Shown one piece after another: positions 56,018-64,000 of a DNA stretch of 64,000 nucleotides. The notes under the pieces were generated by a model. The model did not search any database, was not told the DNA's origin, and saw only the letters and a program-made list of their open reading frames with translations. The stretch is from assembly GCF_002338065.1 (NCBI RefSeq), contig NZ_DDHJ01000002.1, positions 131,320 through 195,319 on the forward strand, read 5' to 3'. Numbering within the stretch: the first letter of the stretch is position 1; each line of letters opens with the position of its first letter. A program made the position numbers and the translations under genes. The DNA is from Pseudomonas sp. UBA1879 (GTDB taxonomy: Bacteria; Pseudomonadota; Gammaproteobacteria; Pseudomonadales; Pseudomonadaceae).

Positions 56018-56485
56018 GTGAGCATTAGGGTTGGCCTTATTTCAGACACCCATGGGCTGTTGCGCCCCCAGGCGCTCGACGCCTTGCGGGGGTGTGATTA
56101 CCTGATTCATGGCGGCGACATCGGCAAGCCGGAGATTCTTGAAACGTTGAGGCAGATCGCGCCGCTGACCGTAGTGCGCGGCAACAATGATACGGACGAT
56201 GCGTGGGCGGGGGACGTGCCGGTCGAGGCCGTCCTGAAGGTCGGCGGTGTGGGAATTTACGTCACCCACATCCTCGCCGACGTGCCCGAAACGCTGCCGC
56301 CGGACATCCGGGTCGTCGTCACCGGCCATTCCCACAAACCGCTGCAACAGACCCGCCACGGCGTCCTGTTCATCAACCCCGGCAGCGCCGGACCTCGCCG
56401 CTTCAAACTGCCGATTACCGTGGCCATGCTGCACATCGACGGGCTTGAGGTGCGCGGGGAGTTGATCGAGCTGAATGTGGGTTAG
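56018..56485 (+). CDS. YfcE/MJ0936-family metallophosphoesterase
   Basis: A 155-residue calcineurin-like phosphoesterase. The metal ligands are in GLISDTHG, IHGGDIG, GNNDT and GHSHKP, all intact, and NPGSAGPRR is typical of the YfcE group. Activity on phosphodiesters is expected; the natural substrate is unknown. It starts with GTG 3 bases after the MFS stop, so the two are probably cotranscribed. A REP doublet follows. Confidence 0.9.
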   Translation: MSIRVGLISDTHGLLRPQALDALRGCDYLIHGGDIGKPEILETLRQIAPLTVVRGNNDTDDAWAGDVPVEAVLKVGGVGIYVTHILADVPETLPPDIRVVVTGHSHKPLQQTRHGVLFINPGSAGPRRFKLPITVAMLHIDGLEVRGELIELNVG

Positions 56486-56497
56486 CGAAAAATCGAG

Positions 56498-56596
56498 CCT
56501 GTTGTAAGAGTGAGCTTGCTCACGAAGACGGCATATCGACCACTAGAGATTCAGCGGCTGCATCCACCTCTTCGTGAGCAAGCTCACTCCCACAGG
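56498..56596. repeat. REP doublet, type B
   Basis: GTAAGAGTGAGCTTGCTCAC near 56503 and the inverse GTGAGCAAGCTCACTCCCAC near 56575, between convergent genes. Same family as the doublet at 49662, with several base changes. Confidence 0.8.
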
Positions 56597-56635
56597 TTCC
56601 GTCTCTGGCTTGAGATCAGGCCCGCCAGGATTCAA

Positions 56636-57427
56636 TCACTTCGCAATCGGGTCCAGTCCACTGGCCTTGATCGCCGGGGCGGCCGCGGTGGAACTCAGAA
56701 ACTCCAGAAACTGCTTTGCCTGTTCAGGGTGTTTGCTTTTGCTGACGACGCCTGCGGAGTACAGCGTCATTTGCTGGGCCTGGTCAGGGATCAGGCCGAT
56801 GATGTCGATGCCGTCCACTGGTTTCAATTCGCTCAATTGCTGGAAGCCGATTTCCGCATCGCCCCGCGCGATCACTTCACCCACGGGCTCGGCCGGGATC
56901 ATGTGGCTTTTGCTCTGAATGCGGTCGGCGATATGCATTTGATTGAACAGCACGCGGGAGAGGTAAACGCCGCTGGCGCTGTCGGAATAGGCGATGCTCT
57001 TGGCGTCGAGCAACGTTTGCTTGAAGGCTTCCATGTTGCTGATATCGGGGTGGGGTGCGCCGTGTTTAACGGCCATGGCGATGTAGGATTTGCCCAGGTC
57101 GACGCGGGTTTTTGGGTCGACCTGGCCGTCCTTGATCAGCTTGTCCAGCGCCGCGCCGACCATCAGCACCACGTCGGCAGGTTCCTGGCGGGCGAGACGG
57201 TTGGGGATGGCTTGCGGGGTTGCGCCCATCGACGGCGCCACTTCGCCTTGCAGTTTCACGCCCACGCGTTGTTCGTAATCCGGCGTGACGGCCTTGAACG
57301 CACCCATGATGCCGCCGGAACTCAGCACGATCAGTTGAACGGGGGCTGGGGGTGTTGCCGCCTGGACGAATGCCGCTGGAATGAAAGTGATGGCAGCGCT
57401 CAGCAGATAGGGCAGAATTTTTTTCAT
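56636..57427 (-). CDS. Orphan ModA-like periplasmic substrate-binding protein
   Basis: A 263-residue secreted protein with a signal peptide (MKKILPYLLSAAITFIPAAF, cleavage after VQA). The mature region starts with VQLIVLSSGGIMGAFKAVTP, the fold of molybdate/tungstate-binding proteins (SBP_bac_11). ADVVLMVGAALDKL and SIAYSDSASGVYLSRVL fit that group. No permease or ATPase gene is near. Proteins of this type without a transporter are common in proteobacteria, and the ligand may be an organic acid rather than molybdate. Confidence 0.83.
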   Translation of the reverse strand: MKKILPYLLSAAITFIPAAFVQAATPPAPVQLIVLSSGGIMGAFKAVTPDYEQRVGVKLQGEVAPSMGATPQAIPNRLARQEPADVVLMVGAALDKLIKDGQVDPKTRVDLGKSYIAMAVKHGAPHPDISNMEAFKQTLLDAKSIAYSDSASGVYLSRVLFNQMHIADRIQSKSHMIPAEPVGEVIARGDAEIGFQQLSELKPVDGIDIIGLIPDQAQQMTLYSAGVVSKSKHPEQAKQFLEFLSSTAAAPAIKASGLDPIAK

Positions 57428-57674
57428 GAAAATGAACCTGACGATTTAAAAAGTGGCGTTGAATAAATAAAAAACAGCGCGGGCAGTATGTGGCAATTGC
57501 GCGGTGAGTAAATCCCTTTGTTGCCTTCACTGTTCACAGAGGGTCATTTCAGGCGCAGGTTCAGTGCTCCTGCAACGGCCTCAAGCCGCTGCCTCGTCGG
57601 AATCCCACTCAAGAAAATCGGGCCCACGCCGATGCTCAAGACGATCCCCTTATCTCTCTGGAAGATCGTCTTTC

Positions 57675-58991
57675 ATGTTCAATAAACGTCTCAAACAAGA
57701 GTTGGCTGCGCTGCGTGAAGAGCTTTCATCAGTGGAGCAGGTGAGGAGCAGTCTGGACAGCGAAATGCTGTGCATGCGCCTGGACGCGCAGGGTCGTATC
57801 GAAACCGTCAACAGCAACTTTGAAAAGGAAATGCATTACCGCAGCGCCGACCTCGTCGGGCGTTCCCTCGAAGCGTTGACCCCTTCACACGTCAAGAGCC
57901 TGGATTTCTATCAGCGCATAATATCCGCCATCAGCCGGGGCGAGCATTTCAGCGGCGCCCTGCGTCTGCTGCGGGGCAATGGCCAAGAAGCCTGGCTGCG
58001 CTCGATCGTGCAGCCGGTGCTCGATAGCGGCGGCAAGGTCCGATATTTCACCATCCATTCCAGTGACCTGACCCGCACCATCGAGCATTCACGCGAACAC
58101 GAAAACCTTATCGAAGCGCTGCAGCGTTCCACCGCCGTGATCGAATTCAACCTCAACGGCGAGGTGCTGGCGGCCAACGAGCGTTTTCTCAGCTCGATGG
58201 GCTATTCGTTGGCGCAGATTCAAGGTCAACATCACCGGATGTTCTGCGAGCCGAAAGAGTCAGGTTCGCCCGAGTATGAAGCGTTCTGGGACAAACTGCG
58301 CCGTGGCGAATTCGTCACCGGTCGCTTCAAGCGCGTGGACAGCCGGGGTCGTGAAGTCTGGCTCGAAGCCTCTTACAACCCTATTACCGATGCCCATGAC
58401 CGGCTGTACAAAGTGGTGAAATTCGCCACCATCATCACCGAGCAGGTCAATCGCGAAAATGCCGTCGCCGAAGCGGCCGGCATCGCTTTCAGCACCTCGC
58501 AGCAAACCGACGGCAGCGCGCAAAAAGGTGCCGCTGTGGTCCAGGAGACCGTTGAGGTGATGCGCGAACTGGCCGGGCACATGGAACAGGCCGCCGATCG
58601 CATCTCCGCACTGGATAAACAGTCTCAGTTGATCGGCTCGATCATCCAGGCCATCAGCAGCATCGCCGACCAGACCAACCTGCTGGCGCTCAATGCCGCC
58701 ATCGAAGCGGCGCGCGCGGGCGAGCAAGGACGCGGGTTTGCCGTGGTCGCCGATGAAGTCCGGCAACTGGCCTCGCGCACCAGCAAAGCCACCGAAGAAA
58801 TCGTCGGCGTGGTGAAACAGAATCAGGAGTTGGCCGAACAGGCGGTCAACGTGATCATCAGCGGCAAGCAGCAGGCGCAGCAAGGCCTGGAACTCGCCGG
58901 TGAGGCGGGGTCGGTGATCGTTGAGATTCAGGACGGCGCGCGACGCGTCGTGAGTGCGGTGGGGCAGTTCGCGAATCAGTTGTCGAGCTGA
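57675..58991 (+). CDS. Soluble PAS-PAS methyl-accepting protein (BdlA-like)
   Basis: A 438-residue cytoplasmic chemoreceptor with no membrane segment. An N-terminal coil (MFNKRLKQELAALREELSSV) is followed by two PAS domains (about 38-155 and 158-275) and a short MCP signalling domain with the tip DQTNLLALNAAIEAARAGEQ. The order matches the biofilm-dispersion protein BdlA of P. aeruginosa and Aer-like receptors, but orthology is not proven. The signalling domain ends soon after the tip hairpin. The start is the ATG at MFNKRLK, since the longer frame gives Ser/Arg-rich sequence unlike homologues. Confidence 0.85.
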   Translation: MFNKRLKQELAALREELSSVEQVRSSLDSEMLCMRLDAQGRIETVNSNFEKEMHYRSADLVGRSLEALTPSHVKSLDFYQRIISAISRGEHFSGALRLLRGNGQEAWLRSIVQPVLDSGGKVRYFTIHSSDLTRTIEHSREHENLIEALQRSTAVIEFNLNGEVLAANERFLSSMGYSLAQIQGQHHRMFCEPKESGSPEYEAFWDKLRRGEFVTGRFKRVDSRGREVWLEASYNPITDAHDRLYKVVKFATIITEQVNRENAVAEAAGIAFSTSQQTDGSAQKGAAVVQETVEVMRELAGHMEQAADRISALDKQSQLIGSIIQAISSIADQTNLLALNAAIEAARAGEQGRGFAVVADEVRQLASRTSKATEEIVGVVKQNQELAEQAVNVIISGKQQAQQGLELAGEAGSVIVEIQDGARRVVSAVGQFANQLSS

Positions 58992-59052
58992 TCTTCAAAA
59001 GACCTCAAGCGTCACCTTGTCGGAAATCGCCATATCGTCTTCAAAACCGCTA

Positions 59053-59092
59053 AAAAAGCCGCGTCGGCGTGAGTATCCGGCGCGGCTTTTTT
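59053..59092. terminator. Bidirectional terminator between two chemoreceptor genes
   Basis: AAAAAAGCCGCG ... CGCGGCTTTTTT with a 16-base interior that can pair partly. It has A and T flanks for both directions and lies between converging stops at 58991 and 59096. Confidence 0.9.
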
Positions 59093-59095
59093 GCT

Positions 59096-61018
59096 TCAGA
59101 CCCGGAAGCGGCTGACCAGCATTTGCAGCTGATTACCCAAGCGTGCGAGTTCAACGCTGGAGGCAGCGGTTTCTTCACTGGCGGCGGCGGTCTGTTCCGA
59201 CACGTCGCGAACGTTGAGGATGCTGCGGCTGATCTCTTCGGCCACTGAACTCTGCTGTTCGGCAGCGGCAGCGATTTGCTGGTTCATGGCCTGGATGTTG
59301 GACACCGTGTGGGTAATGCTTTCCAGTGACGTGCCTGCCTTGCGCGTGAGGGCCACGCTGCTGTCGGTCAGGCTGCGGCTGCTGAGCATGATGTCCGACA
59401 CCTGGCGCGTGCCGCTCTGCAGGGCGGCAACCAGTCCTTCGATTTCTTCAGTCGATTGCTGAGTGCGCTGGGCAAGGCCGCGCACTTCGTCGGCCACGAC
59501 CGCAAACCCGCGCCCGGCCTCGCCCGCACGGGCGGCTTCGATGGCGGCATTGAGAGCCAGCAGGTTGGTCTGTTCAGCCACCGATTTGATGACGTCCATC
59601 ACTTTGCCGATCTTGTCACTTTCCCGCTCCAGCACGCCCATGGCGTCCGAAGAGCGGATCACTTCGTGGGCCAGTTTTTCAATCTGCGCGATGGCTTCGC
59701 CCACCACTTTGTCACCGTCGCGCGCCTGCTTGTCGGCGTCGGAAGCAGCGCTCGAAGCCTGTTCGGCGTTGCGCGCGACTTCGTGCACGGTGGCCGACAT
59801 TTCGTGCATCGCTGTGGCGACCTGATCGGTCTCCACTTTCTGGCTGTTGACGCCGGCACTGGTCTGCTCGGTAACCGCCGACAACTCTTCGGCTGCACTG
59901 GCGATTTGGGTAACGCTGTCACGAATGCCACCGATCAGGTCACGCAAGGTAGAGGCCATGCGCTGGATGCCGGTTTGCAGCACGCCAAGCTCGTCGCGGC
60001 GGGTCACGATCAGGTCATGGGTCAGGTCGCCGGAAGCGATACGGTCGACGACGGCCAGCGTTTCCTGCAGGGGACGAGTGATCTGACGGGTAATGATCAG
60101 CGCCGCCAGCGCACCGAAGATGAGGGCGAGCAGAGTGCCGCCGATCTGCAGAACGCGCGCCTGTTGAGTGTCGGCCGCGCCCAGCGTGGTTTGAAGATCG
60201 ACCAGTTGCTGGCTCAGTTTGACGATGGCGGCGCCCTCGTCGGTCATCTCGGTGCGGGCAGCGTTGATGGTGTCATTGGCGACCTTGAAGCCCTGCACCG
60301 AACTGCGGTAACCGATCAGTGAGGCCTCAAGCTGCTTCAGGCGTTCGGCCTCCGGGGCGCCGAACGTCGATTTCAGCTGATCCATGCCGCCGATGGCGGT
60401 GGTCAGTTGACGGGCGGCAGCTTCTTCGGTCTTGGCCGTGGGGTTGCCGGTGTAGCCGCGCACTTCGTAGCGCACCAACATCACGTCTTCCTTGGCCTTG
60501 ATGGCGGCCTGATACTGGGTGAAGCGGCGCTCGTCGGTAGGGTCGAGCTTGATCACGTCATCGGTGATGGCCGCGATCAATTCCGCGGCTTTCACGGCGT
60601 CCACGCCCATGTCGGCGCGAACCTTGGCGCTGGTTTTGTAGGCCTCGCGCATTTTGCCGAACGACGTTTCATAGGCACGGACCTGCTCGCCCAAGGCTCT
60701 GATCGGCGGGACGTTCAACGGATTGCTGAAGGTTTTTTCCAGGAACTGCTGCTGCGTCTTGAAAGCGTCGAGGGCAGTCTGCACGTTCTGAGCCACGGCT
60801 TCGTCGCCATTGCTGAGCATGTATTGCAGGCGAGTGATGCGCAGGTCGGTCAATTTATTGCTGAGCTGCATGATGTCCGCCACGCGCTCGCTGCGGAAGG
60901 TCATGGCGCCCAGGCTGGTCCAGCCGATGATGGCCAGCAAGGCAGTAAACACGAGGACGAAGCCGAACCCTAAAGCCAGCTTTTTGTTAACGCTGATGTT
61001 TGCAAACCAGCTCTTCAT
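59096..61018 (-). CDS. Methyl-accepting chemotaxis protein (HBM-type sensor)
   Basis: A 640-residue membrane chemoreceptor. It has TM1 near residues 11-33, a long all-helical periplasmic region of about 245 residues and TM2 near 283-304. HAMP and a full signalling domain follow, with EQTNLLALNAAIEAARAGEA at the tip. The size and helical nature of the sensor fit the helical bimodular (HBM) type, which in P. putida McpS binds TCA intermediates. No CheR pentapeptide at the C-terminus. Ligand not determined. Confidence 0.9.
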   Translation of the reverse strand: MKSWFANISVNKKLALGFGFVLVFTALLAIIGWTSLGAMTFRSERVADIMQLSNKLTDLRITRLQYMLSNGDEAVAQNVQTALDAFKTQQQFLEKTFSNPLNVPPIRALGEQVRAYETSFGKMREAYKTSAKVRADMGVDAVKAAELIAAITDDVIKLDPTDERRFTQYQAAIKAKEDVMLVRYEVRGYTGNPTAKTEEAAARQLTTAIGGMDQLKSTFGAPEAERLKQLEASLIGYRSSVQGFKVANDTINAARTEMTDEGAAIVKLSQQLVDLQTTLGAADTQQARVLQIGGTLLALIFGALAALIITRQITRPLQETLAVVDRIASGDLTHDLIVTRRDELGVLQTGIQRMASTLRDLIGGIRDSVTQIASAAEELSAVTEQTSAGVNSQKVETDQVATAMHEMSATVHEVARNAEQASSAASDADKQARDGDKVVGEAIAQIEKLAHEVIRSSDAMGVLERESDKIGKVMDVIKSVAEQTNLLALNAAIEAARAGEAGRGFAVVADEVRGLAQRTQQSTEEIEGLVAALQSGTRQVSDIMLSSRSLTDSSVALTRKAGTSLESITHTVSNIQAMNQQIAAAAEQQSSVAEEISRSILNVRDVSEQTAAASEETAASSVELARLGNQLQMLVSRFRV

Positions 61019-61196
61019 TCCAATTCTCCATAGTCCATTTTTCGAGTTGTCAGCCGGAGCGTTGTTGTTATGAGGGCCAGCAAAACAGTCATGTAGATGA
61101 ATTCATCGGCCACACGCTGAGAATCTGAAACGGATACGGGGATTTGAAGGCGATTACCGACGCAGATGTGTAACAAATCTTACGGGGGGGGGAGTT

Positions 61197-61222
61197 GCCG
61201 GGCTTGAAACATCAAGCCCGGC
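61197..61222 (-). terminator. Hairpin downstream of the repeat-protein gene
   Basis: GCCGGGCTTG pairs perfectly with CAAGCCCGGC around a 6-base loop, about 32 bases after the stop of the minus-strand repeat gene. There is no T tract; a run of nine C on that strand follows instead. Likely an RNA 3'-end structure. Confidence 0.5.
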
Positions 61223-61253
61223 AGAAGCCGGGCCAGGAAGGGACGAGCAGGTC

Positions 61254-61592
61254 TTAGCTCAAGCGGTTCGCGCCTACGCGGTCAGCGCCGTCAGCAGCAA
61301 CGCGGCCCAGTTGGGTTTTCTCGGACCCGTTTTCAGCGACGCGGTTGGCGCCTACGCGGTCAGCGCCGTCAGCAGCAATGCGGCCCAGTTGGGTCTTCTC
61401 GGAGCCGTTTTCGGCAACGCGATTGGCGCCTACACGATCTGCGCCGTCGGCAGCAACGCGGTTGATAAGGGTGTGAGACGAACCGTTTTCAGCAACGACC
61501 GGTGCATCGACATGTTTGGCGACGGGCAGTGCGAAAGCGCTGGTTGCCAGTACAGAGAAGGCCAGGCCAAGGATCAGTTTGTGGGTTTTCAT
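61254..61592 (-). CDS. Small secreted tandem-repeat protein
   Basis: A 112-residue protein with a signal peptide (MKTHKLILGLAFSVLATSAF, cleavage after AFA). The mature part is almost only repeats: three units of 26 residues, each made of VAENGSEKTQLGR-like and VAADGADRVGANR-like halves, so six copies of a 13-residue pattern V-A-x-[ND]-G-[SA]-x-x-x-x-x-x-R. The first unit is degenerate (VAENGSSHTLINR). No Cys, no membrane anchor. Regularly spaced Gly and Arg/Asp residues could form a solenoid or a metal- or envelope-binding rod. I do not know a function. Start set at the Met before KTHKLIL. Confidence 0.75.
   Translation of the reverse strand: MKTHKLILGLAFSVLATSAFALPVAKHVDAPVVAENGSSHTLINRVAADGADRVGANRVAENGSEKTQLGRIAADGADRVGANRVAENGSEKTQLGRVAADGADRVGANRLS
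61270..61503. repeat. Three 78-bp tandem repeats inside the secreted-protein gene
   Basis: Units at 61270-61347, 61348-61425 and 61426-61503, each starting GCGCCTAC on the plus strand. The first two are nearly identical at DNA level; the third (coding the N-terminal unit) is diverged. This points to recent duplication by slippage or recombination, so copy number may vary between strains. Confidence 0.88.
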
Positions 61593-61992
61593 GGGGATTG
61601 CTCCAATTCGATTAAGTGGGTCACTCGGTATGGAGGCCATGTTACGCGGCGCTGGGTTATTAAAAACTCAATACGATTGGTAGCGATCATCGCTGGCATT
61701 GATAGTTAGTACGCCCCCCCGGCATGGCCTCGAAAGTCCGCGAAATGTAAGGCCGGATCAAGCGCAAACCCAGCGCCGCTCATGAGCCAATTTATTGACG
61801 GGCGCTGACCATCGCTTCCGAGGGTGACCGCCAAGTCATTGTTGTCAAAACATGGCGTCAACATTCCCGCGTTCGGGTGTATCAGGGATGAAATATTTCA
61901 ACTGTCTAGGGTGCGCCAGACCTCATACCGTGTACGGGCTCCATCCTCGACCGTCGGGGGCGGGATTTCTCCAACCAAATGGAAGTTGCGTT
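61593..61992. other. Intergenic region between repeat-protein and acyltransferase genes
   Basis: 400 bases holding both divergent promoters. I see no gene, no clear operator and no RNA structure worth naming. The part 61640-61700 is relatively AT-rich and is the likely promoter of the minus-strand repeat gene. Confidence 0.45.
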
Positions 61993-63174
61993 ATGAAACC
62001 TGTTCAGCGATTCACCACTCTCGACAGTTTCAGGGGCATCTGCGCGCTGCTGGTCGTGTTTTTTCACCTGCACGTCGTGGGTACCTTCATTCAACTGCCG
62101 TTCTTCCGGCGCGACGAGGTCCTGCTTAATTTCTTTTTCGTCCTCAGCGGGTTTGTGCTGGCTCACACCTACGGCATGAAACCCAACCTGTCGTTCAAGT
62201 CGTTCGTCGTTTCCAGGGTCTTTCGCCTCTATCCGCTGCATCTGGTCATGCTGGCATTCTTCATCCTGTTCGAAACGGCGCGCTGGTTGGCCTGGAAAAA
62301 TGGCTTCAACCTGAACAACGTACCGTTCACCGGGACGTTCGCGTTGAAGGAGATACTCCCCAACCTGCTGCTGGTTCAGGCGTGGACCACCTACACCGAG
62401 ACCATGTCGTTCAACTACCCGTCCTGGACCATCAGTATTGAGTTCTACATCTATATGCTGTTCGGCGCCCTGTGCATGCTCTCCATGCGCAATCGCTTTC
62501 TGTTGTTCGCCAGCGTTTCGGTGGTGGCCTTTATTCTGATCTTTTCGGAAAACGAGCCGTTGGTCGACCGCGCCATGCTCGGCTTGTCGTGCTTCTTCGC
62601 GGGCAACATCACGTATGTGGTGTACCTGCTGATTCGCGATAAAGGGCCTCTGAAACCCTGGCTCATGACCGTGCTGGAATGCGCCATGATGTACACGACG
62701 TACTGGATCGTGATGAACGACTTCGAGTATCGCTCGCCCATCGGCAGCCTGGCATTCTGCGCCCTGGTGTTGCTGTTCGCGTTCGAAGGTGGCCTGGTGT
62801 CGACCCTGCTCAAAACCGGCGTCTTCATGTTGCTCGGCAAACTGTCGTACTCGATCTACATGACCCACGCGGCCGTGATCTTCCTCCTCTCGACCGTCTT
62901 CATCATCGGCCAGAAAGTCACTGGCCTCGCCTTGGCGCCGATGATCGCGGGACAGCGTTTCATGGACACCGGGTCGATGTTCGGCAACAACCTCTTTGTG
63001 GTCGGCGTCACGGTGCTCACGGTGGTGGTGGCCGGGTTCGCGCACAAATACATCGAGTTGAAAGGCTACGAAATGGGCAAGCGCTTCCTGGGCAAATCCG
63101 CTGCGGCCAAAGCGCATGTGGAAAAGCCGGAATCAGCCCCGGCGCTCAAGCCGCAGGTCGATCGGGTCGCCTGA
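61993..63174 (+). CDS. Acyltransferase-3 family membrane protein
   Basis: A 393-residue integral membrane O-acyltransferase of the OafA/NodX/ExoZ type. About ten hydrophobic segments are seen. The family motif is at the N-terminus: LDSFRGICALLVVFFHLHVV, with the catalytic-type His, then RVFRLYPLHL and a YPSWTISIEFYIY segment. It would acetylate a polysaccharide, LPS sugar or lipid in the inner membrane. The tail is Lys/Ala/Pro-rich. The start is the ATG of MKPVQRFTTLDS, after GGAAG. It is alone here, without glycan synthesis genes nearby. Confidence 0.88.
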   Translation: MKPVQRFTTLDSFRGICALLVVFFHLHVVGTFIQLPFFRRDEVLLNFFFVLSGFVLAHTYGMKPNLSFKSFVVSRVFRLYPLHLVMLAFFILFETARWLAWKNGFNLNNVPFTGTFALKEILPNLLLVQAWTTYTETMSFNYPSWTISIEFYIYMLFGALCMLSMRNRFLLFASVSVVAFILIFSENEPLVDRAMLGLSCFFAGNITYVVYLLIRDKGPLKPWLMTVLECAMMYTTYWIVMNDFEYRSPIGSLAFCALVLLFAFEGGLVSTLLKTGVFMLLGKLSYSIYMTHAAVIFLLSTVFIIGQKVTGLALAPMIAGQRFMDTGSMFGNNLFVVGVTVLTVVVAGFAHKYIELKGYEMGKRFLGKSAAAKAHVEKPESAPALKPQVDRVA

Positions 63175-63191
63175 TCGCCCTTCTACACATG

Positions 63192-64000
63192 TCAGGTGGC
63201 TGGCTGCTGGGCGCGGAGCCACTCGACGATTCCCAGCCCCGCCGCGCGACCGCTGGCAAAACAGGCGGTCAACAGGTATCCGCCGGTAGGCGCTTCCCAG
63301 TCCAGCATCTCGCCCGCGCAGAAAACGCCGGGCAGCGAGGTGAGCATCAATCTCGCGTCCATTGCCTCGAAGGTCACGCCGCCCGCAGTGCTGATCGCCT
63401 CATCCAGCGGGCGCGGTTTGATCAGCGTCAGTGGCAAGTGCTTCACAGCGTGGGCCAGAAGTCCCGGATCGGCAAACGCTTCAGCCGGGGCCAACTCCCG
63501 AAGCAGCGCAGCCTTCACACCGTCGAGTCCCAACTGGCTGTGCAGATGTTTGGCCATCGAACGCGAGCCACGGGGTTTGCTCAGGGCATTCTGCGCGTCG
63601 GTCAGGGATTTGTTGGGCAGCAAATCAATTTCAACGACGGCACTGCCCTGTCGATTGATTGCTTCGCGAATCTGCGCTGACAGCGCATACACCAGACTGC
63701 CTTCGACGCCGGTCTGCGTCAGCACGCATTCACCCAAGCGCAGCGTCTGCCCCTGCAGGCCCATTGCGATGTTTTTGAGCGGGGCACCTGCGAATTTGTT
63801 GCGCATCAGCTCGCTCCAGGCGCTGACCTCAAACCCACAATTGGCAGCCTGAAGCGGCGCGACCTGTACGCCCTGCCGTTCGAGCAGCGGGAGCCAGGCC
63901 CCGTCCGACCCCAAGCGGGCCCAACTGGCCCCCCCCAGCGCCAGCAGCGTTGCGGCGGGAGCGACCCGCAGTTCACCTTCCGGGTTTTCAAGGCGCAGGC
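63192..64000 (-). CDS. HI0933-type FAD-dependent oxidoreductase (3' part, runs off the window)
   Basis: The open frame continues through position 64000, so the N-terminal FAD-binding region is outside. The visible 269 residues contain LLALGGASWARLGSDGAWLP, a typical motif of the BaiN/HI0933 flavoprotein family, and the C-terminal TSLPGVFCAGEMLDWEAPTGGYLL, which binds FAD. LLTACFASGRAAGLGI closes the fold. Function in this family is not established. A run of eight G in the coding strand (in LGGAS) is a possible slippage site, but the frame is intact here. Confidence 0.88.
   Translation of the reverse strand, partial: LRLENPEGELRVAPAATLLALGGASWARLGSDGAWLPLLERQGVQVAPLQAANCGFEVSAWSELMRNKFAGAPLKNIAMGLQGQTLRLGECVLTQTGVEGSLVYALSAQIREAINRQGSAVVEIDLLPNKSLTDAQNALSKPRGSRSMAKHLHSQLGLDGVKAALLRELAPAEAFADPGLLAHAVKHLPLTLIKPRPLDEAISTAGGVTFEAMDARLMLTSLPGVFCAGEMLDWEAPTGGYLLTACFASGRAAGLGIVEWLRAQQPAT

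Noticed and set aside
61184..61192. Run of nine G as a phase-variable tract
   Set aside because: It lies between two converging 3' regions, in neither a promoter nor a coding frame, so slippage would have no evident effect.
63930..63937. Run of eight C (G on the coding strand) as a frameshift in the flavoprotein gene
   Set aside because: The frame is continuous through the tract and gives the expected LALGGASW family motif, so no frameshift is present.

Overview
The window comes from the chromosome of a fluorescent Pseudomonas of the P. syringae / P. fluorescens type. The evidence is the uninterrupted housekeeping order recN-grpE-dnaK-dnaJ-dapB-carAB-greA-yhbY-rlmE-ftsH-folP-glmM-tpiA-secG-tRNALeu-tRNAfMet-rimP-nusA-infB-rbfA-truB-rpsO-pnp, very close matches to remembered Pseudomonas proteins, a uxuL-udh uronate pair, and REP palindromes of the Pseudomonas kind. 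I see no phage, IS element, plasmid function or CRISPR array.

Region 1 (1-28.3 kb) is conserved core: DNA repair (recN behind a LexA box), the heat-shock chaperones (two sigma32-like promoters, one overlapping the grpE stop codon), lysine and carbamoyl-phosphate synthesis (carA has a UUG start behind an intrinsic-terminator leader), transcript elongation and ribosome or rRNA maturation factors, FtsH, folate, cell-wall precursor and glycolytic genes, SecG, two tRNAs, the nusA-infB translation block and rpsO-pnp. It ends with a secreted BON-domain protein behind a near-perfect sigma54 promoter.

Region 2 (28.5-37.9 kb) is a signalling block: a membrane PAS histidine kinase overlapping a FixJ-type regulator, a chemoreceptor, a GGDEF-EAL protein, a stand-alone receiver, then a CheY-CheC fusion followed directly by a PAS-GGDEF diguanylate cyclase. 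A palindrome TCATACGTnnGTAT occurs upstream of both the chemoreceptor and the stand-alone receiver, suggesting a common regulator.

Region 3 (37.9-46 kb, minus strand) holds an organosulfur uptake operon: ATPase, two different permeases, a binding protein and an AtsK-type 2-oxoglutarate dioxygenase. Beside it lie an unassigned Fe(II)/2-oxoglutarate oxygenase and the uronate oxidation pair udh-uxuL.

Region 4 (46-56.5 kb) is a sugar or polyol operon: binding protein, double ATPase, permease, zinc alcohol dehydrogenase, FGGY kinase and a DCXR-like reductase. A LacI-family gene follows in reverse. Matching LacI-type operators lie before the binding-protein gene and between lacI and an MFS gene. 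REP doublets separate many of these genes.

Region 5 (56.5-64 kb) has an orphan ModA-like binding protein, a soluble PAS-PAS chemoreceptor converging on a HBM-type membrane chemoreceptor, a small secreted protein made of 13/26-residue tandem repeats, an acyltransferase-3 membrane protein, and the 3' part of an HI0933-type flavoprotein gene cut by the window edge.

The best candidates for undescribed biology are the tandem-repeat secreted protein, the shared palindrome and CheY-CheC/cyclase pair in the signalling block, the orphan 2-oxoglutarate oxygenase, and the polyol operon of unknown substrate.
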